From the NCBI RefSeq assembly GCF_000757885.1, contig NZ_JQCR01000003.1:310001-374000 (forward strand): a DNA stretch of 64,000 nucleotides. Direction: 5' to 3'. The notes under the pieces are model-generated. The model was not told the origin of the DNA, did no database searches, and was given only the letters and a program-made list of their open reading frames with translations. Position numbers and translations under genes: made by a program. How positions within the stretch are numbered: position 1 is the first letter of the stretch; every line of letters begins with the position of its first letter. Positions 51,581 through 60,788 of this stretch are shown piece by piece. This DNA comes from Paenibacillus wynnii (GTDB taxonomy: Bacteria > Bacillota > Bacilli > Paenibacillales > Paenibacillaceae).

Positions 51581-54169
51581 ATGGAGAAGAACAACAATAA
51601 TTACACCAACCCAATTAGAAAAAACAGCCTGAAGGATTTTCGTATGGACCAGGTTAAACTGACAAGCGAGGTTCACATTCATGCTTTTTCGAAAGAAATA
51701 GAGTATTTAAAAAGTTATAATTCGGATCGGCTGGTAGCAGGTTTTCGAGAAAATCGAGGTTTGGATACGAAGGCTGCTGTATACCCCGGCTGGGAAAGTA
51801 CAGAAATTAAGGGGCACACCTTAGGGCACTATTTGACAGCCTGTTCGCAGGCATACCTCAATACAAGAGATTCAGAACTCAGACAACGGATGGATTACCT
51901 GATCAAGGAGTTGTCCTCTTCACAATTTGAAAACGGATACATTTCGGCATTTCCGGAAATGCTGTTCGACCATGTGGAGAATAATCAACCTGCCTGGGTA
52001 CCTTGGTACACCATGCACAAGATTATAGCAGGAATTCTGGACGTGTATGAGGCTACAAACAATCAGAAGGCTTTTGACATTGTAAAGAAGCTTGGAGATT
52101 GGGTGGCAGAACGGACAGAGAGGTGGACCCCGGAAGTTCATGCAAGAGTATTGTCGGTTGAATATGGCGGGATGAATGATTGTTTATATGAGTTATACAA
52201 AAGTTCCGGTGATGAGAGGCATCTTCAAGCAGCCCATCGTTTTGATGAGTTAACCTTATTCACACCGGTTCAGCAAGGAAATGACATTCTAAAAGGCAGA
52301 CATGCAAACACAACGATCCCGAAATTTCTGGGTGCATTGAACAGATATATGGTATTAGGGGAGAGTGAGTCCTTTTATCTGGAGGCCTGCGTACAATTCT
52401 GGGATATGGTCGTGCATGAGCATAGCTATATCACAGGCGGGAACAGTGAGTGGGAGCACTTTGGTGAACCCGGTATCCTGAACAGCGAAAGATCCAACTT
52501 TACGTGTGAGACCTGCAATAGCTACAACATGTTGAAGCTGACAAGGGAGCTCTTCAAGATCACGGGGGACGTGAAATACGCTGATTTTTACGAAAATACT
52601 CTGATTAATGCCATTTTGTCCTCACAGAACCCGGAGACAGGGATGACGATGTATTTTCAACCGATGGCTACAGGATATTTCAAGGTGTACAGCTCGCCTT
52701 TCGAACACTTCTGGTGCTGTACAGGGACAGGCATGGAAAGCTTTACGAAGCTAAACGACAGTATTTATTTTCAAGGCGGGATCAGCCTCTATGTGAATCA
52801 ATACGTTGGATCGACCTTAACTTGGGAAGAGAACGGCATTCAACTAATCCAATCTACAACCCTTCCTTACACAGATACGGTACAGTTTGTAATCCATACC
52901 TTAGATTCATTGGATAAGGAGTTTGCCCTTCATCTTCGTATGCCTTACTGGTCTGCGGGTCCGCTCGAGCTCACTTTAAATGGTGTAGGGATTCAAGGCT
53001 CACTGCAGGATCATTACCTCTTGCTGGATAGACAATGGAGGGATGGAGATCTTCTCGAAGTTAGAATTCCAATGGCTGCCTCTTATGAAAGCTTACCGGA
53101 TGCCAAGCATGTAGTAGGTTTTCGATACGGTCCGGTGGTGCTGAGTGCAGGTCTAGGAGCAGACGATATGGTGAAGTCCTCTACAGGCGTTATGGTTAGC
53201 GTCCCAACCCAAAGCATGCTCATTAAAGATTTTATTACCACCAAGGGAATAAGTGCAGAACAGTGGCTTGAACATTTTTCGGAGCATTTTGTGAAAAAAG
53301 AGGATGAGCTAGCCTTTAAGTTGAGGAATACCGATGAGGATGAACACTTGGTATTTACCCCCCATTATAAACAGCATGAAGAAAGGTACGGAATCTACTG
53401 GAGCCTTGTGGAGGCAGATTCTGAGGAGCTCCAGCAGCATCTTTTGCAGACTAAAAAGAATCAAAGAACAGCAGACGCTACCATAGACAGTTTGCCTGTG
53501 GGAAATGATCAATATGAGCTGGTACATCAAATACATGGGGAACGGACAACCGTCGGTACTTGGGATGGATACACCTTTAGGCGAGCACATGAAGGGGGAT
53601 GGTTCAGCTATCAAATGAAGGTAATCCCTGACGTTGATAATTATTTATCCGTCCTATGTTTTTCTGGGAATACAGGAAGGGCCTTCGAGCTTTATGTGGA
53701 CGGAAGGTTGTGCGAGAGCGAGTCGGAAGAACCTTATGTGACAAGATCTTTTTATGAAGTACGGTATTTACTCCCGGCAGAGTTATTGAACCGTAAACAG
53801 CAGATGGAGGTCAAGTTCGTTGCCAAAGACGGAATGAATGGAATATACGATTTACTTCGTACGATGAAGAGCTATGACAATAATGCGGACTTAACCTCTT
53901 TAAGCTTTGATATAGGGCAACTGTCTCCTGAGTTCCATCCAAAAGTAGCTGATTATACCTTACGTATTCCCGAAGGAACATCTCAGGTACAGTTCAATGC
54001 AGTCCCGGAACATAAAAATGCACTGATCTTCCTGAATGATCTCTTAATTGATGAATCAATACCAAGAGAGGTTCTGATCCAGGATCAAATGACTCAACTG
54101 AACCTAGTTGTAAAAGCAGAGGATTTCAGCACGTTTAACTCTTATAAAGTTGTAATCGCAAAGGGGTAA
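51581..54169 (+). CDS. Glycoside hydrolase family 127 (beta-L-arabinofuranosidase, DUF1680)
   Basis: About 862 residues. The zinc/catalytic set of GH127 is visible: the ETC pair in FTCETCNSYNMLKL and the Cys-Cys in HFWCCTGTGMES, with Glu in WEHFGEPG as probable acid/base. A beta-sandwich domain follows, and the last 90 residues (LTSLSFDIGQLSPEFHPKVADYTLRIPEG, split here) look like a cadherin-like beta-sandwich. There is no signal peptide, so it acts in the cytoplasm on imported oligosaccharide. ATG 51581 has GGAG eight bases upstream; GTG 51539 is a weaker option. Likely operon with the ABC genes. Confidence 0.92.
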   Translation: MEKNNNNYTNPIRKNSLKDFRMDQVKLTSEVHIHAFSKEIEYLKSYNSDRLVAGFRENRGLDTKAAVYPGWESTEIKGHTLGHYLTACSQAYLNTRDSELRQRMDYLIKELSSSQFENGYISAFPEMLFDHVENNQPAWVPWYTMHKIIAGILDVYEATNNQKAFDIVKKLGDWVAERTERWTPEVHARVLSVEYGGMNDCLYELYKSSGDERHLQAAHRFDELTLFTPVQQGNDILKGRHANTTIPKFLGALNRYMVLGESESFYLEACVQFWDMVVHEHSYITGGNSEWEHFGEPGILNSERSNFTCETCNSYNMLKLTRELFKITGDVKYADFYENTLINAILSSQNPETGMTMYFQPMATGYFKVYSSPFEHFWCCTGTGMESFTKLNDSIYFQGGISLYVNQYVGSTLTWEENGIQLIQSTTLPYTDTVQFVIHTLDSLDKEFALHLRMPYWSAGPLELTLNGVGIQGSLQDHYLLLDRQWRDGDLLEVRIPMAASYESLPDAKHVVGFRYGPVVLSAGLGADDMVKSSTGVMVSVPTQSMLIKDFITTKGISAEQWLEHFSEHFVKKEDELAFKLRNTDEDEHLVFTPHYKQHEERYGIYWSLVEADSEELQQHLLQTKKNQRTADATIDSLPVGNDQYELVHQIHGERTTVGTWDGYTFRRAHEGGWFSYQMKVIPDVDNYLSVLCFSGNTGRAFELYVDGRLCESESEEPYVTRSFYEVRYLLPAELLNRKQQMEVKFVAKDGMNGIYDLLRTMKSYDNNADLTSLSFDIGQLSPEFHPKVADYTLRIPEGTSQVQFNAVPEHKNALIFLNDLLIDESIPREVLIQDQMTQLNLVVKAEDFSTFNSYKVVIAKG

Positions 54170-54193
54170 ATAGATCACTTGGAGGAATGAGAA

Positions 54194-55822
54194 ATGAGAA
54201 AAGTTCTAATCGCGGGTCTTGTGCTTTGTCTAAGTGCATTTACAGTAGCAGGCTGCAGTGGCGGCGGGAATACTAAAGAAAATGAAGCTGGCGGGGGAAA
54301 TACACCTAAGGAAGGCAAGGTGAAGTTAACGGCAATCATGACCAAACATCCTCTAACTCAAGAATTCTCAAAAATGAAATGGCTGCAGGATGCCGAGGAT
54401 CGTGCCGGCGTTGAGATTGAATGGCAGGAGGTCACTGCCGACTGGGACCAGAAGAAGGGTACATTGCTTGCGAGCGGTGATATTCCGGATCTGATCATCG
54501 GACCTAACTCGATTACGGATGCTGACTTTGCTCAATTTCAGGGATTATTTCAGGATCTAACCGGACTAATAAAGGATAATGCACCCAATGTTCAGGTGAT
54601 GTTCGATGCAAAGCCGGAGACCAAAGTTATTGCTACACAAACGGACGGCAAAATTTACGGTCTGCCTAAATATCAAAGATTCTGGCCTGAAACCACTACA
54701 AGACAATTCATTAATCAGAAATGGCTGGATAATCTAGGTCTGGAAATGCCGACGAATTGGGATGAATTATATGACGTTTTGAAAGCGTTTAAAGAAAAAG
54801 ATGCGAACGGAAACGGCGATCCGAACGATGAGATTCCAATGGATTTTGCGCCTACCGGAACAGTAGCTCTAGGTGCATTTATGCCTACTGTATTGTTAGG
54901 TAGCACGGGTATTACATTAACGGATAACAGCGGACTGGGATATTTCCTGGAAGATGGAGTAGTGAAAAACTTCTTCACCGATGAACGATATAAAACGCTG
55001 GTGACCTTCTTGAATAAATGCTACAGCGCCGGACTTATTAACCCTGAAGTATTTACTCAGGACTACACTAAATTCCAATCGGTAGCTCGGGGTAACGGTG
55101 AGAATGCCGCTGTTGGGTTTACATGGGGCTGGGAAGTGACGGACCGCTTGGGGAACACTCTTAGTCCGCAATATACATCGATGTCACCTTTAAAAGTCTC
55201 GGCAAGTTCGTCAGAAACCTTATCATGGGATTATGACTTTAACGCTCTGAATTACGGTATGAACATGGTGCAGATGTCAGCATCCTCCAAGAATAAGGAA
55301 GCCGCCATGAAATTTATTAATGAGTTGTATGATCCTGAAGTAAGTATGCAGGTGCTGTTCGGTTCGATAGGTACGAATATCTCTGATAATGGGGACGGCT
55401 CCTTCACGATACTTCCGCCTGCTGATGCCGCAATGGATCCTGGTACATGGAAATGGACCTCTTCATGGGCGGATAACGGTCCTATGTATATTGCAGACTC
55501 TTTAAAGCTTACTTTGGGAACCGACATGCAGTCCGTAGGCAAACAAACGGAACCGCTGCAAGGCGCTTTGAGTGCTATTGATAAGGAAAATGATGTATTG
55601 CCAAGCATGTTCCTTAAATACAGTACCGCTGACAACAGTATGATGGGCCTGAATAATACGAATCTGATGTCCCTGTCCCTAGCCAAATGGTCGCAATGGA
55701 TCACAAATGGCGGAATTGATTCCGAGTGGGATGAGTATGTGAAAAACGTTGGAAAAACCGGGTTGACGCAAAACTTAGAAATCATGCAAAAATACTACGA
55801 CGAATATAAAGCTAAACAGTAA
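54194..55822 (+). CDS. ABC sugar transporter substrate-binding lipoprotein (LplA/YtcQ-like)
   Basis: 542 residues. The signal peptide ends in the lipobox VAGC at about residues 18-21, so it is tethered outside. The remaining domain (ILASGDIPDLIIG-type loop, KYQRFWPETTTRQFINQKWLDNLG) is the large binding protein of complex-glycan importers of the lplABC/ytcQP type. It lies 24 bases after the GH127 gene. The sugar bound is not known; arabinose-containing oligomers are inferred from the neighbour. Confidence 0.92.
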   Translation: MRKVLIAGLVLCLSAFTVAGCSGGGNTKENEAGGGNTPKEGKVKLTAIMTKHPLTQEFSKMKWLQDAEDRAGVEIEWQEVTADWDQKKGTLLASGDIPDLIIGPNSITDADFAQFQGLFQDLTGLIKDNAPNVQVMFDAKPETKVIATQTDGKIYGLPKYQRFWPETTTRQFINQKWLDNLGLEMPTNWDELYDVLKAFKEKDANGNGDPNDEIPMDFAPTGTVALGAFMPTVLLGSTGITLTDNSGLGYFLEDGVVKNFFTDERYKTLVTFLNKCYSAGLINPEVFTQDYTKFQSVARGNGENAAVGFTWGWEVTDRLGNTLSPQYTSMSPLKVSASSSETLSWDYDFNALNYGMNMVQMSASSKNKEAAMKFINELYDPEVSMQVLFGSIGTNISDNGDGSFTILPPADAAMDPGTWKWTSSWADNGPMYIADSLKLTLGTDMQSVGKQTEPLQGALSAIDKENDVLPSMFLKYSTADNSMMGLNNTNLMSLSLAKWSQWITNGGIDSEWDEYVKNVGKTGLTQNLEIMQKYYDEYKAKQ

Positions 55823-55834
55823 TGCATTTTGATT

Positions 55835-55869
55835 CGGGGAGATGCTTGGATGAACAGAACATCTCCCCG
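55835..55869 (+). terminator. Intra-operon hairpin after the binding protein
   Basis: CGGGGAGATG pairs with CATCTCCCCG around a 15-base loop with no T run. Such hairpins protect and boost the upstream binding-protein message relative to the permeases. Confidence 0.75.
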
Positions 55870-55891
55870 GGATCATTAAGGAGGGTACCTT

Positions 55892-56854
55892 ATGATTTCA
55901 CAAACCAAAAAAATCAACAAGAACACCATCCAGCTAAAAACAGTGAAAAAAGAAACGGTGTTGGGTACACTCAAACGAGATTACCAATTATGGATCATGA
56001 TTGTACCTGCAATTATTGTTATTGTTATCTTCAATTATATCCCGATGTACGGGATTCAATTAGCTTTCCGTGATTATGATTTCACGAAGGGGCTGACAGG
56101 CGGGGAGTGGCGAGGACTTTTTTATTTTAAGCAATTTTTTGACAGCTACCTGTTTGCAGATCTCATGAAAAACACCATTTTTATTAGTTTAGCAACCATT
56201 ATCTTGGGTTTTCCTGCACCTATCATTCTGGCTCTTCTTCTGAATCAGGTGAAGTGGAAAAGAGCGAAAAAAACACTACAGACCACCGTATATTTACCGC
56301 ATTTTATCTCCATTGTTGTAATGGTCGGGTTGTTAAATGTCCTGCTATCTCCGAATACGGGGATTATCGGTTATATTCTGACTGCTGCGGGCTTTGGGGA
56401 CGTGAACCTGCTGGGTTCTACAAAGACCTTTGTAGGTGTATATGTCCTGTCAGATATATGGCAGCATTGCGGCTGGAACAGCATTATCTATCTGGCGGCC
56501 TTGTCTACCGTAGATCCACAATTATATGATTCCTCCAAAATTGATGGGGCGAATCGGTGGCAGACCATTAGGCATGTGGACATTCCTGCCCTTATACCAA
56601 CCATTGTGATTTTGTTCGTGCTGGGCATGGGCAACGTACTCGGTACAGGCTTTGAGAAAGTATTCCTGATGCAAAACGCCTTGAACCTTCCTGTATCTGA
56701 GGTAATTTCAACCTATGTATACAAAATCGGAATCATCAGTAACCAATTCAGTTATTCTGCAGCGATTGGTCTGTTCAATACAGTGATTAATTTTGTTTTC
56801 CTGTATGTGGTGAATGCTCTTTCCAGAAAGTACTCAGATATTAGCCTGTGGTAG
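55892..56854 (+). CDS. ABC sugar transporter permease (LplB-like)
   Basis: 320 residues with six predicted helices after a basic cytoplasmic start. The permease loop reads SKIDGANRWQTIRHVDIPALIPTIVILF, the EAA-like motif of carbohydrate uptake class 1 transporters. ATG with AAGGAGG seven bases upstream. No ATPase gene is in the locus; lpl-type systems commonly share a global MsmX-like ATPase. Confidence 0.93.
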   Translation: MISQTKKINKNTIQLKTVKKETVLGTLKRDYQLWIMIVPAIIVIVIFNYIPMYGIQLAFRDYDFTKGLTGGEWRGLFYFKQFFDSYLFADLMKNTIFISLATIILGFPAPIILALLLNQVKWKRAKKTLQTTVYLPHFISIVVMVGLLNVLLSPNTGIIGYILTAAGFGDVNLLGSTKTFVGVYVLSDIWQHCGWNSIIYLAALSTVDPQLYDSSKIDGANRWQTIRHVDIPALIPTIVILFVLGMGNVLGTGFEKVFLMQNALNLPVSEVISTYVYKIGIISNQFSYSAAIGLFNTVINFVFLYVVNALSRKYSDISLW

Positions 56855-56868
56855 AGGAGGAGAACGTC

Positions 56869-57765
56869 ATGGTTTTATTGAGCAAAAAAAGTCTGGGCGA
56901 CCTGTGCTTTGACCTTGCTGTTATTGTACTATGTACCTTCGTATTTTTAATCGTAGCCTATCCGCTATATTTCGTAATCATTGCCTCTATAAGTGACTCT
57001 ACCCTAGTCTCCACCGGCCAAGTCACCTTGTTCCCTAAGAACATTAGTTTCTTCGGATACAAGGAAATCTTCCATGACGCCCGAATCTGGACCGGATATA
57101 AGAATACAGTCGTTTATACGTTTGTGGGTACTGCAGTTAACCTGTTATTTACATTACCGGCCGCATATGTTCTATCTAGACCCGAGTTCCGGGCCAGACG
57201 TTTTTTGATGTTTGTTTTTGTACTCACTTTATTTTTTAACGGTGGACTCATTCCAACCTATCTGTTGATGAAAGGTCTGCATATGACGGATACAATGTGG
57301 GTATTTATATTTCCGTTTTGTGTGAATGTGTTTAACCTGATTATTACGCGGTCTTTTTTTGAGCACTCGATTCCCAGGGAACTGCATGAGGCGGCCTCTA
57401 TGGACGGGTGCAGTCATTTTAAGTTTTTCATAAAGGTTGCGCTGCCATTGTCAAAAGCGGTGGTCTCTGTTATCGGACTTTATTATCTGGTTGGCCACTG
57501 GAATGATTTTTTCACCGCGCTGGTATATATCCGTAGCAATGATCTACAACCTTTGCAAATTGTTCTGAGAGACATCCTTCTATCTAACCAGGTATTCTCG
57601 CAAGGTGCGGGCAGCGGCGGTGCAGCGGGTGGTTATGCTCAACAGTATGCAGACCAGATCAAATACGCGGTTATCATTGTATCCACTTTGCCTATCCTAA
57701 TCGTGTACCCGTTTATTCAAAAGTATTTTGAAAAAGGGGTTATGATCGGTTCTGTTAAAGGGTAA
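56869..57765 (+). CDS. ABC sugar transporter permease (LplC/YtcP-like)
   Basis: 298 residues with six helices; the EAA-like loop is HEAASMDGCSHFKFFIKVALPLSKAV. It pairs with the preceding permease to form the channel. ATG 56869 has GAGGAGG upstream; the frame opens at 56848, overlapping the previous gene's end. It ends PFIQKYFEKGVMIGSVKG, typical of the YtcP branch. A terminator follows, closing the sugar locus. Confidence 0.93.
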   Translation: MVLLSKKSLGDLCFDLAVIVLCTFVFLIVAYPLYFVIIASISDSTLVSTGQVTLFPKNISFFGYKEIFHDARIWTGYKNTVVYTFVGTAVNLLFTLPAAYVLSRPEFRARRFLMFVFVLTLFFNGGLIPTYLLMKGLHMTDTMWVFIFPFCVNVFNLIITRSFFEHSIPRELHEAASMDGCSHFKFFIKVALPLSKAVVSVIGLYYLVGHWNDFFTALVYIRSNDLQPLQIVLRDILLSNQVFSQGAGSGGAAGGYAQQYADQIKYAVIIVSTLPILIVYPFIQKYFEKGVMIGSVKG

Positions 57766-57802
57766 GGACAGCAAAATTCGGATACTCTTCAGTTCTTATA
57801 TC

Positions 57803-57839
57803 CATAAACCTCCATGAATGAAGTGGAGGTTTATTTTTT
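57803..57839 (+). terminator. Terminator of the sugar locus
   Basis: ATAAACCTCCA pairs with TGGAGGTTTAT around a nine-base loop, followed by TTTTTTA. It marks the border with the AT-rich cluster. Confidence 0.92.
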
Positions 57840-57967
57840 ATGTTTCATATCAGAGCAAGTCAATTTTTCTCTAGAAAAGTGCGTAGTTGATCCTTCGAAT
57901 ATTAGGGAATATATAGAAATTAAGTTAAATTATAATAAATAATAAATTTAAATGTTCACTAAGTATT

Positions 57968-57998
57968 CGAAATATTTGACAAATTTTTATATATTTCG
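57968..57998 (+). promoter_or_regulatory. Inverted repeat around a consensus -35 upstream of the peptide gene
   Basis: CGAAATAT (57968-57975) and ATATTTCG (57991-57998) flank TTGACA (57976-57981). A -10 at ideal spacing is not clear. The stretch 57840-58132 is otherwise AT-rich and holds no gene; it is probably the control region of the cluster. Confidence 0.4.
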
Positions 57999-58148
57999 AC
58001 AGTAAAATACAAAATATCCCAATGTATTAAACAATGAAAAGGATTAATATATATTATCATAAATACATATTTATACATGAATTTTTAAAAAAACAATTTG
58101 TGTTTTCACGAATGATACTCATAGTTCATACGAAAGGAGGTGATAAAT

Positions 58149-58217
58149 ATGAAAAAGTATACGAAGCCCAAAGCAGTTAAAGTGCAGATTCCTGCTGCAC
58201 TTACGCATGAAGCATAA
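58149..58217 (+). CDS. Putative RiPP-like precursor peptide (22 aa)
   Basis: ATG 58149, TAA 58215-58217, with an ideal ribosome site (AAAGGAGGTG, eight-base spacing). The peptide begins MKKYTKPKAVKV and ends QIPAALTHEA. The K-K-Y-x-K-P start resembles YxxP-type leader peptides recognised by PqqD-like domains in Firmicute lasso and related RiPP systems. A hairpin follows at once, as is common after highly expressed precursor genes. The downstream genes are an intramembrane protease, exporter and modification enzymes. It is very short for leader plus core, so it could also be a signalling or leader peptide. Confidence 0.55.
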   Translation: MKKYTKPKAVKVQIPAALTHEA

Positions 58218-58233
58218 GCTGCAATAAATAGTG

Positions 58234-58266
58234 AGGTAGATGGCCGTGTATATGTCATCTACCTAC
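58234..58266 (+). terminator. Attenuating hairpin after the peptide gene
   Basis: AGGTAGATG pairs with CATCTACCT around a 13-base loop, followed by ACTATTATTAAC. The weak T tract suggests partial read-through into the operon. Confidence 0.65.
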
Positions 58267-58285
58267 TATTATTAACTTCAAATAG

Positions 58286-59041
58286 GTGATAACGATTAGT
58301 CCAAATAATTATATGAGAATTAATGAAGTGCTACAATGGCTCACTGTGCTAATTTTTTTGGTTTTCTCATTTTCGATAGGTTATGAATATTTGGATATTC
58401 TATTTTATTGGGTGCTTACTATATTAATTATTGGTAATGTCAGAAGATTATTCTATAAACCCTACGAGAATTATTTATTTGTAATTAGAAGATCACTTTA
58501 TGTTATTCCGTTTTTCTTACCTCTATTTAAAGAAGCAAAACTTGATTTCCTGAATACTGCAAGTGGGTCGTGGGTGGCTTTGGGCATCCTACTGGGTATT
58601 TCATGCATTCTTCCGAAGTGGAAAGACTGGAGAATTGCTTTGTCCAAAGATTTTATCCCTTTCAACACTTATCAAAGTTCGTGGAAGAGAGTTTATATAA
58701 TCATTATTTTATGTGCGGTTCCATTTGCTGAAGAATATTTTTTTAGATACTTCATCATTGAAACAGCTCCTTCATCAAGGATAGCACTCAATATATTTCT
58801 TAGTGCTTTCTTATTTTTTTTATCACACTATGGAACTAAATGGTCATCATCCAGTTTCAGCATATATGATTTTTTGATTCAATTTGTTTTCGGATTGTTA
58901 TCAGCTTTGTTGTTCGTTTTTTCACATTCGTTAATCCCTAGCATTTTGGCACATTTAATTTACAATTCTCCTCATGTAATAAATAACATGCTTAACATCT
59001 TGAACAACTTTAAAACCCATAAAAGTATTAAGGAGCCGTAA
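58286..59041 (+). CDS. CPBP family intramembrane metalloprotease
   Basis: About 251 residues with seven to eight predicted helices. The CPBP/Abi motifs are EExxxR (E149, E150, R154 in AEEYFFR), FxxxH (H181) and HxxxN (H223 and N227 in HLIYN). In peptide clusters such proteins act as leader peptidases, maturation proteases (as proposed for SkfC) or immunity proteins. Start is uncertain: GTG 58286 lacks a good ribosome site, ATT 58295 has AGGTG at six bases and ATG 58313 has none. The stop overlaps the ATPase start (TAATG). Confidence 0.85.
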   Translation: MITISPNNYMRINEVLQWLTVLIFLVFSFSIGYEYLDILFYWVLTILIIGNVRRLFYKPYENYLFVIRRSLYVIPFFLPLFKEAKLDFLNTASGSWVALGILLGISCILPKWKDWRIALSKDFIPFNTYQSSWKRVYIIIILCAVPFAEEYFFRYFIIETAPSSRIALNIFLSAFLFFLSHYGTKWSSSSFSIYDFLIQFVFGLLSALLFVFSHSLIPSILAHLIYNSPHVINNMLNILNNFKTHKSIKEP

Positions 59042-60006
59042 TGGATAAGATTATCGAAATTAAAAATCTTGTGAGAGATTATACAAGCTCTGGTTTTTTG
59101 AGAAAGAAAAAAGAGTCGATAAGGGCCGTAAATGATTTAAGTCTGGATATTTATCGGGGAGAAGTCTTCGGATTGCTTGGTCCAAATGGAGCTGGGAAAA
59201 CTACTACAATTAAAATTTTGACAACTTTACTGGCGCCAACTTCTGGGGAGGTACGTGTGTTAGGGTATCGCCCATTTGGGGAAGAGAAGAAAATTAGGCC
59301 TTATATTAACTTTATTTATGGAGGAGAGAGAAATCTATACTGGAGAGTTTCCGCAAGAGATAATTTGAGTTATTTCTCCGATTTGTATAAAATAGACCAC
59401 CGTCAAAAAAAGAAAAGAATTGAAGAACTCCTCGATATGGTTGGCTTGACGGACAGAGCAGATGAGAAAGTGGAGAACTATTCTAAAGGAATGAAACAAC
59501 GATTACAGATTGCCCGCGGGCTAGTCAATGATCCAGAGATTCTTTTTTTAGATGAACCTTCGATAGGATTAGATCCTTTAGGTGCCAAAGATTTGAGAGA
59601 TATCATTAAAAAACTTTCGAAAAACGGGAAAACAATAGTACTAACCACTCATTATATGTATGAAGCGGATGAGCTGTGCAATCGAATAGCCATTGTTAAC
59701 AAAGGGAGCGTGGTAGCGTTAGACAGCCCCGATAATCTCAAAAAAGTAAATATAGATTTATCTGTAATTGAAATAAGCATTGTCAATAATGTTCGTTTGG
59801 ATTTTTCTAGTTTCATTGACCATGCTCATATTCATTATATCAAGCAAGACTATTCAGAAAACTTACTTATCTTGAGAATTCAAACCAATAATCCTTCAAT
59901 CGCATTGAATGATCTGATGCCCTTTTTGAAAGGAACAATAATAGTCAATATAGAAACAAAAAAAGCAAGCCTGGAAGATGTCTATGTTAATTATGTGAGG
60001 GAATAG
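59041..60006 (+). CDS. ABC transporter ATPase (DrrA-type)
   Basis: 321 residues. Walker A GPNGAGKTTT at about 47-56, signature YSKGMKQRLQIARG, Walker B ILFLDEPS and the H-loop TTHYMYEADEL are all intact, so it is active. The C-terminal 85 residues fit the DUF4162-like extension of drug and peptide exporters. ATG overlaps the upstream stop with GGAG five bases before. It powers the two following ABC-2 permeases. Confidence 0.94.
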   Translation: MDKIIEIKNLVRDYTSSGFLRKKKESIRAVNDLSLDIYRGEVFGLLGPNGAGKTTTIKILTTLLAPTSGEVRVLGYRPFGEEKKIRPYINFIYGGERNLYWRVSARDNLSYFSDLYKIDHRQKKKRIEELLDMVGLTDRADEKVENYSKGMKQRLQIARGLVNDPEILFLDEPSIGLDPLGAKDLRDIIKKLSKNGKTIVLTTHYMYEADELCNRIAIVNKGSVVALDSPDNLKKVNIDLSVIEISIVNNVRLDFSSFIDHAHIHYIKQDYSENLLILRIQTNNPSIALNDLMPFLKGTIIVNIETKKASLEDVYVNYVRE

Positions 60007-60008
60007 CA

Positions 60009-60788
60009 ATGGAGAATATAAGAGTTATAGTTGCCAGCTTAATCTTGCATCAAAAGCAGAGTTTGTCGAGGTCTACATTTAGATTCGTAGTGTTAGTTCA
60101 ACCGATACTTTATTCCTATTTATTATTTATGATGTTTCGAAATTCAACCAGTTCGAACGTTGGAGAGCAAATAGTTCTAAGCGCAGGAATAATTAATCTA
60201 TGGAGCTCTGTTGTTTTTTCTTCTGCAGGAGATATTGATAGAGAAAGATATATGGGAACTTTAGAATTGATCTATTCAACTCCGAGTGATTTTCGAGTTA
60301 TTTTTTTAGGGAAGATCCTTGGAAATATAATACTAGGCATGTTCTCAGTAATCTTAAGTTTAATCTGTGTGGTTTTTGTTTTTGGTATTCAAATTCAGAT
60401 TGCGAATTATAGCCATTTTATTATTTCGTCTGTTGTTACAATATTATCGTTTATATCCATATCTTTATTTGCAGCAACCATGTTAACCCTATCCCGCGTT
60501 TCAGGACTTTTGATGAATTGTCTGGAATATCCAATATTTATTTTATGTGGAATCTCTTTTCCCATTAGTATTCTTCCTGAGTGGACTCGATTCTTGTCTT
60601 ATATATTACCTCCTACTTGGGCTGCACGACTATTAAGGGAAAGCATTGTGTCTGGTACCCATACACTTTTTGCAAATGACTTAATTTTCATGATAGTTCT
60701 AATTGTTTTTTATTTTTTAATTAGCATTCTGCTCTTTAAGTATATTGATATTCTGATTAGAAAAAGAGGCACATTAGGGGTGTTTTAA
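60009..60788 (+). CDS. ABC-2 type permease, subunit 1
   Basis: 259 residues with six predicted helices. The loop DIDRERYMGTLELIYSTPSDFRVIFLGK is the typical ABC-2 cytoplasmic segment after helix 2, and FPISILPEWTRFLSYILPPTWAARLLRESI is the conserved end. It starts three bases after the ATPase gene. With the next gene it forms a two-subunit exporter. Cargo unknown; the clustered peptide is the likely candidate. Confidence 0.9.
   Translation: MENIRVIVASLILHQKQSLSRSTFRFVVLVQPILYSYLLFMMFRNSTSSNVGEQIVLSAGIINLWSSVVFSSAGDIDRERYMGTLELIYSTPSDFRVIFLGKILGNIILGMFSVILSLICVVFVFGIQIQIANYSHFIISSVVTILSFISISLFAATMLTLSRVSGLLMNCLEYPIFILCGISFPISILPEWTRFLSYILPPTWAARLLRESIVSGTHTLFANDLIFMIVLIVFYFLISILLFKYIDILIRKRGTLGVF

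Noticed and set aside
55252-55785. 177-residue minus-strand frame opposite the binding lipoprotein
   Set aside because: Antisense shadow of a clear lipoprotein gene; no start signals.
58149-58217. Firm call as a lasso peptide precursor
   Set aside because: The leader-like YxxP start and Thr near the end fit, but the core would be two residues, and no lasso cyclase or B2 protease is in the window.
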